DNA from: Pseudomonadota bacterium
GTDB taxonomy: Bacteria > Pseudomonadota > Alphaproteobacteria > Rhizobiales > Xanthobacteraceae
DNA length: 5,292 nucleotides
Assembly: GCA_023414975.1 (NCBI GenBank)
Contig: JAEZMI010000178.1
Coordinates: forward strand, 1-5,292
Direction: 5' to 3'
Both the position numbers and the translations under genes were made by a program. Every line of letters begins with the position of its first letter. Position 1 is the stretch's first letter. Shown here piece by piece: positions 5,245 to 5,292 of this stretch. Below the pieces are notes generated by a model. It searched no databases, was not told the DNA's origin, and saw only the letters and a list, made by a program, of their open reading frames with translations.

Positions 5245-5292
5245 CGCCATTGTGTACCAGGCAAACACCATGGCCCCGAGCAGGGACCAGAG
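5026..5292 (-). pseudogene. EamA/DMT-type transporter fragment, chimeric with reversed integrase
   Basis: The minus-strand frame entering from the right edge is open to TGA at 5028-5026. Its first 36 residues, from 5292 to about 5185, read LWSLLGAMVFAWYTMALGAR and then PVPIPALSLTTLTAGS. These resemble a membrane helix plus the start of the next one in the EamA (drug/metabolite transporter) fold. After that the frame turns into a charged, non-membrane sequence (VRCQALREQRLDPFENAG) that is simply the integrase gene read backwards. So the transporter is probably cut off at its 3' side by the junction, and the last 50-odd codons are junk. The start and any upstream helices lie beyond the window. 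The family call rests on pattern similarity over a short stretch. Confidence 0.45.

Noticed and set aside
1..5292. CRISPR array, complete insertion sequence or toxin-antitoxin/defence module
   Set aside because: No regularly spaced repeats of suitable length, no transposase motifs and no small paired genes with known toxin or antitoxin features are visible on either strand.

Overview
The window is about two-thirds G+C. Its gene content points to an alphaproteobacterium, most likely in the Hyphomicrobiales (Xanthobacteraceae-like genera such as Xanthobacter, Ancylobacter or Starkeya). That placement is inference from base composition, protein style and the rlmB / tRNA-Tyr / tRNA-Gly order; I could not run a search.

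Left part (1-1260): the last 19 codons of an unidentified gene are followed 27 bases later by a small secreted OmpA-domain protein that keeps the peptidoglycan-binding Asp/Arg pair. A terminator-like hairpin follows. Only 18 bases beyond it begins a RidA-superfamily protein of the YoaB type. A perfect 13-bp terminator hairpin with T-tracts on both strands closes the convergent pair formed by this gene and the next.

Middle (1306-4228, minus strand): a 557-residue major facilitator transporter of the metabolite:H+ symporter type carries an unusual insert of about 120 residues in its predicted periplasmic loop 9-10. A 355-base non-coding stretch separates it from rlmB, a SpoU-class 23S rRNA 2'-O-ribose methyltransferase with a glycine-rich N-terminal tail partly built from a 15-bp tandem repeat.

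Right part (4229-5292, mostly plus strand): a good sigma-70-type promoter with a G+C-rich discriminator precedes tRNA-Tyr(GTA) and tRNA-Gly(TCC), both with encoded CCA. In many alphaproteobacteria I would expect tuf next. Instead there is the N-terminal part of a DUF6538-type tyrosine integrase in the same direction as the tRNAs. Its recognisable sequence stops near 5190. From about 5185 to the window edge, the opposite strand reads as part of an EamA/DMT-type membrane transporter. This looks like a scarred, rearranged mobile-element insertion at the tRNA-Gly 3' end.

I see no CRISPR array, toxin-antitoxin pair, defence system or complete transposase. The genes on the left are ordinary housekeeping or envelope genes, and the unusual part of the window is the tRNA-proximal junction on the right.
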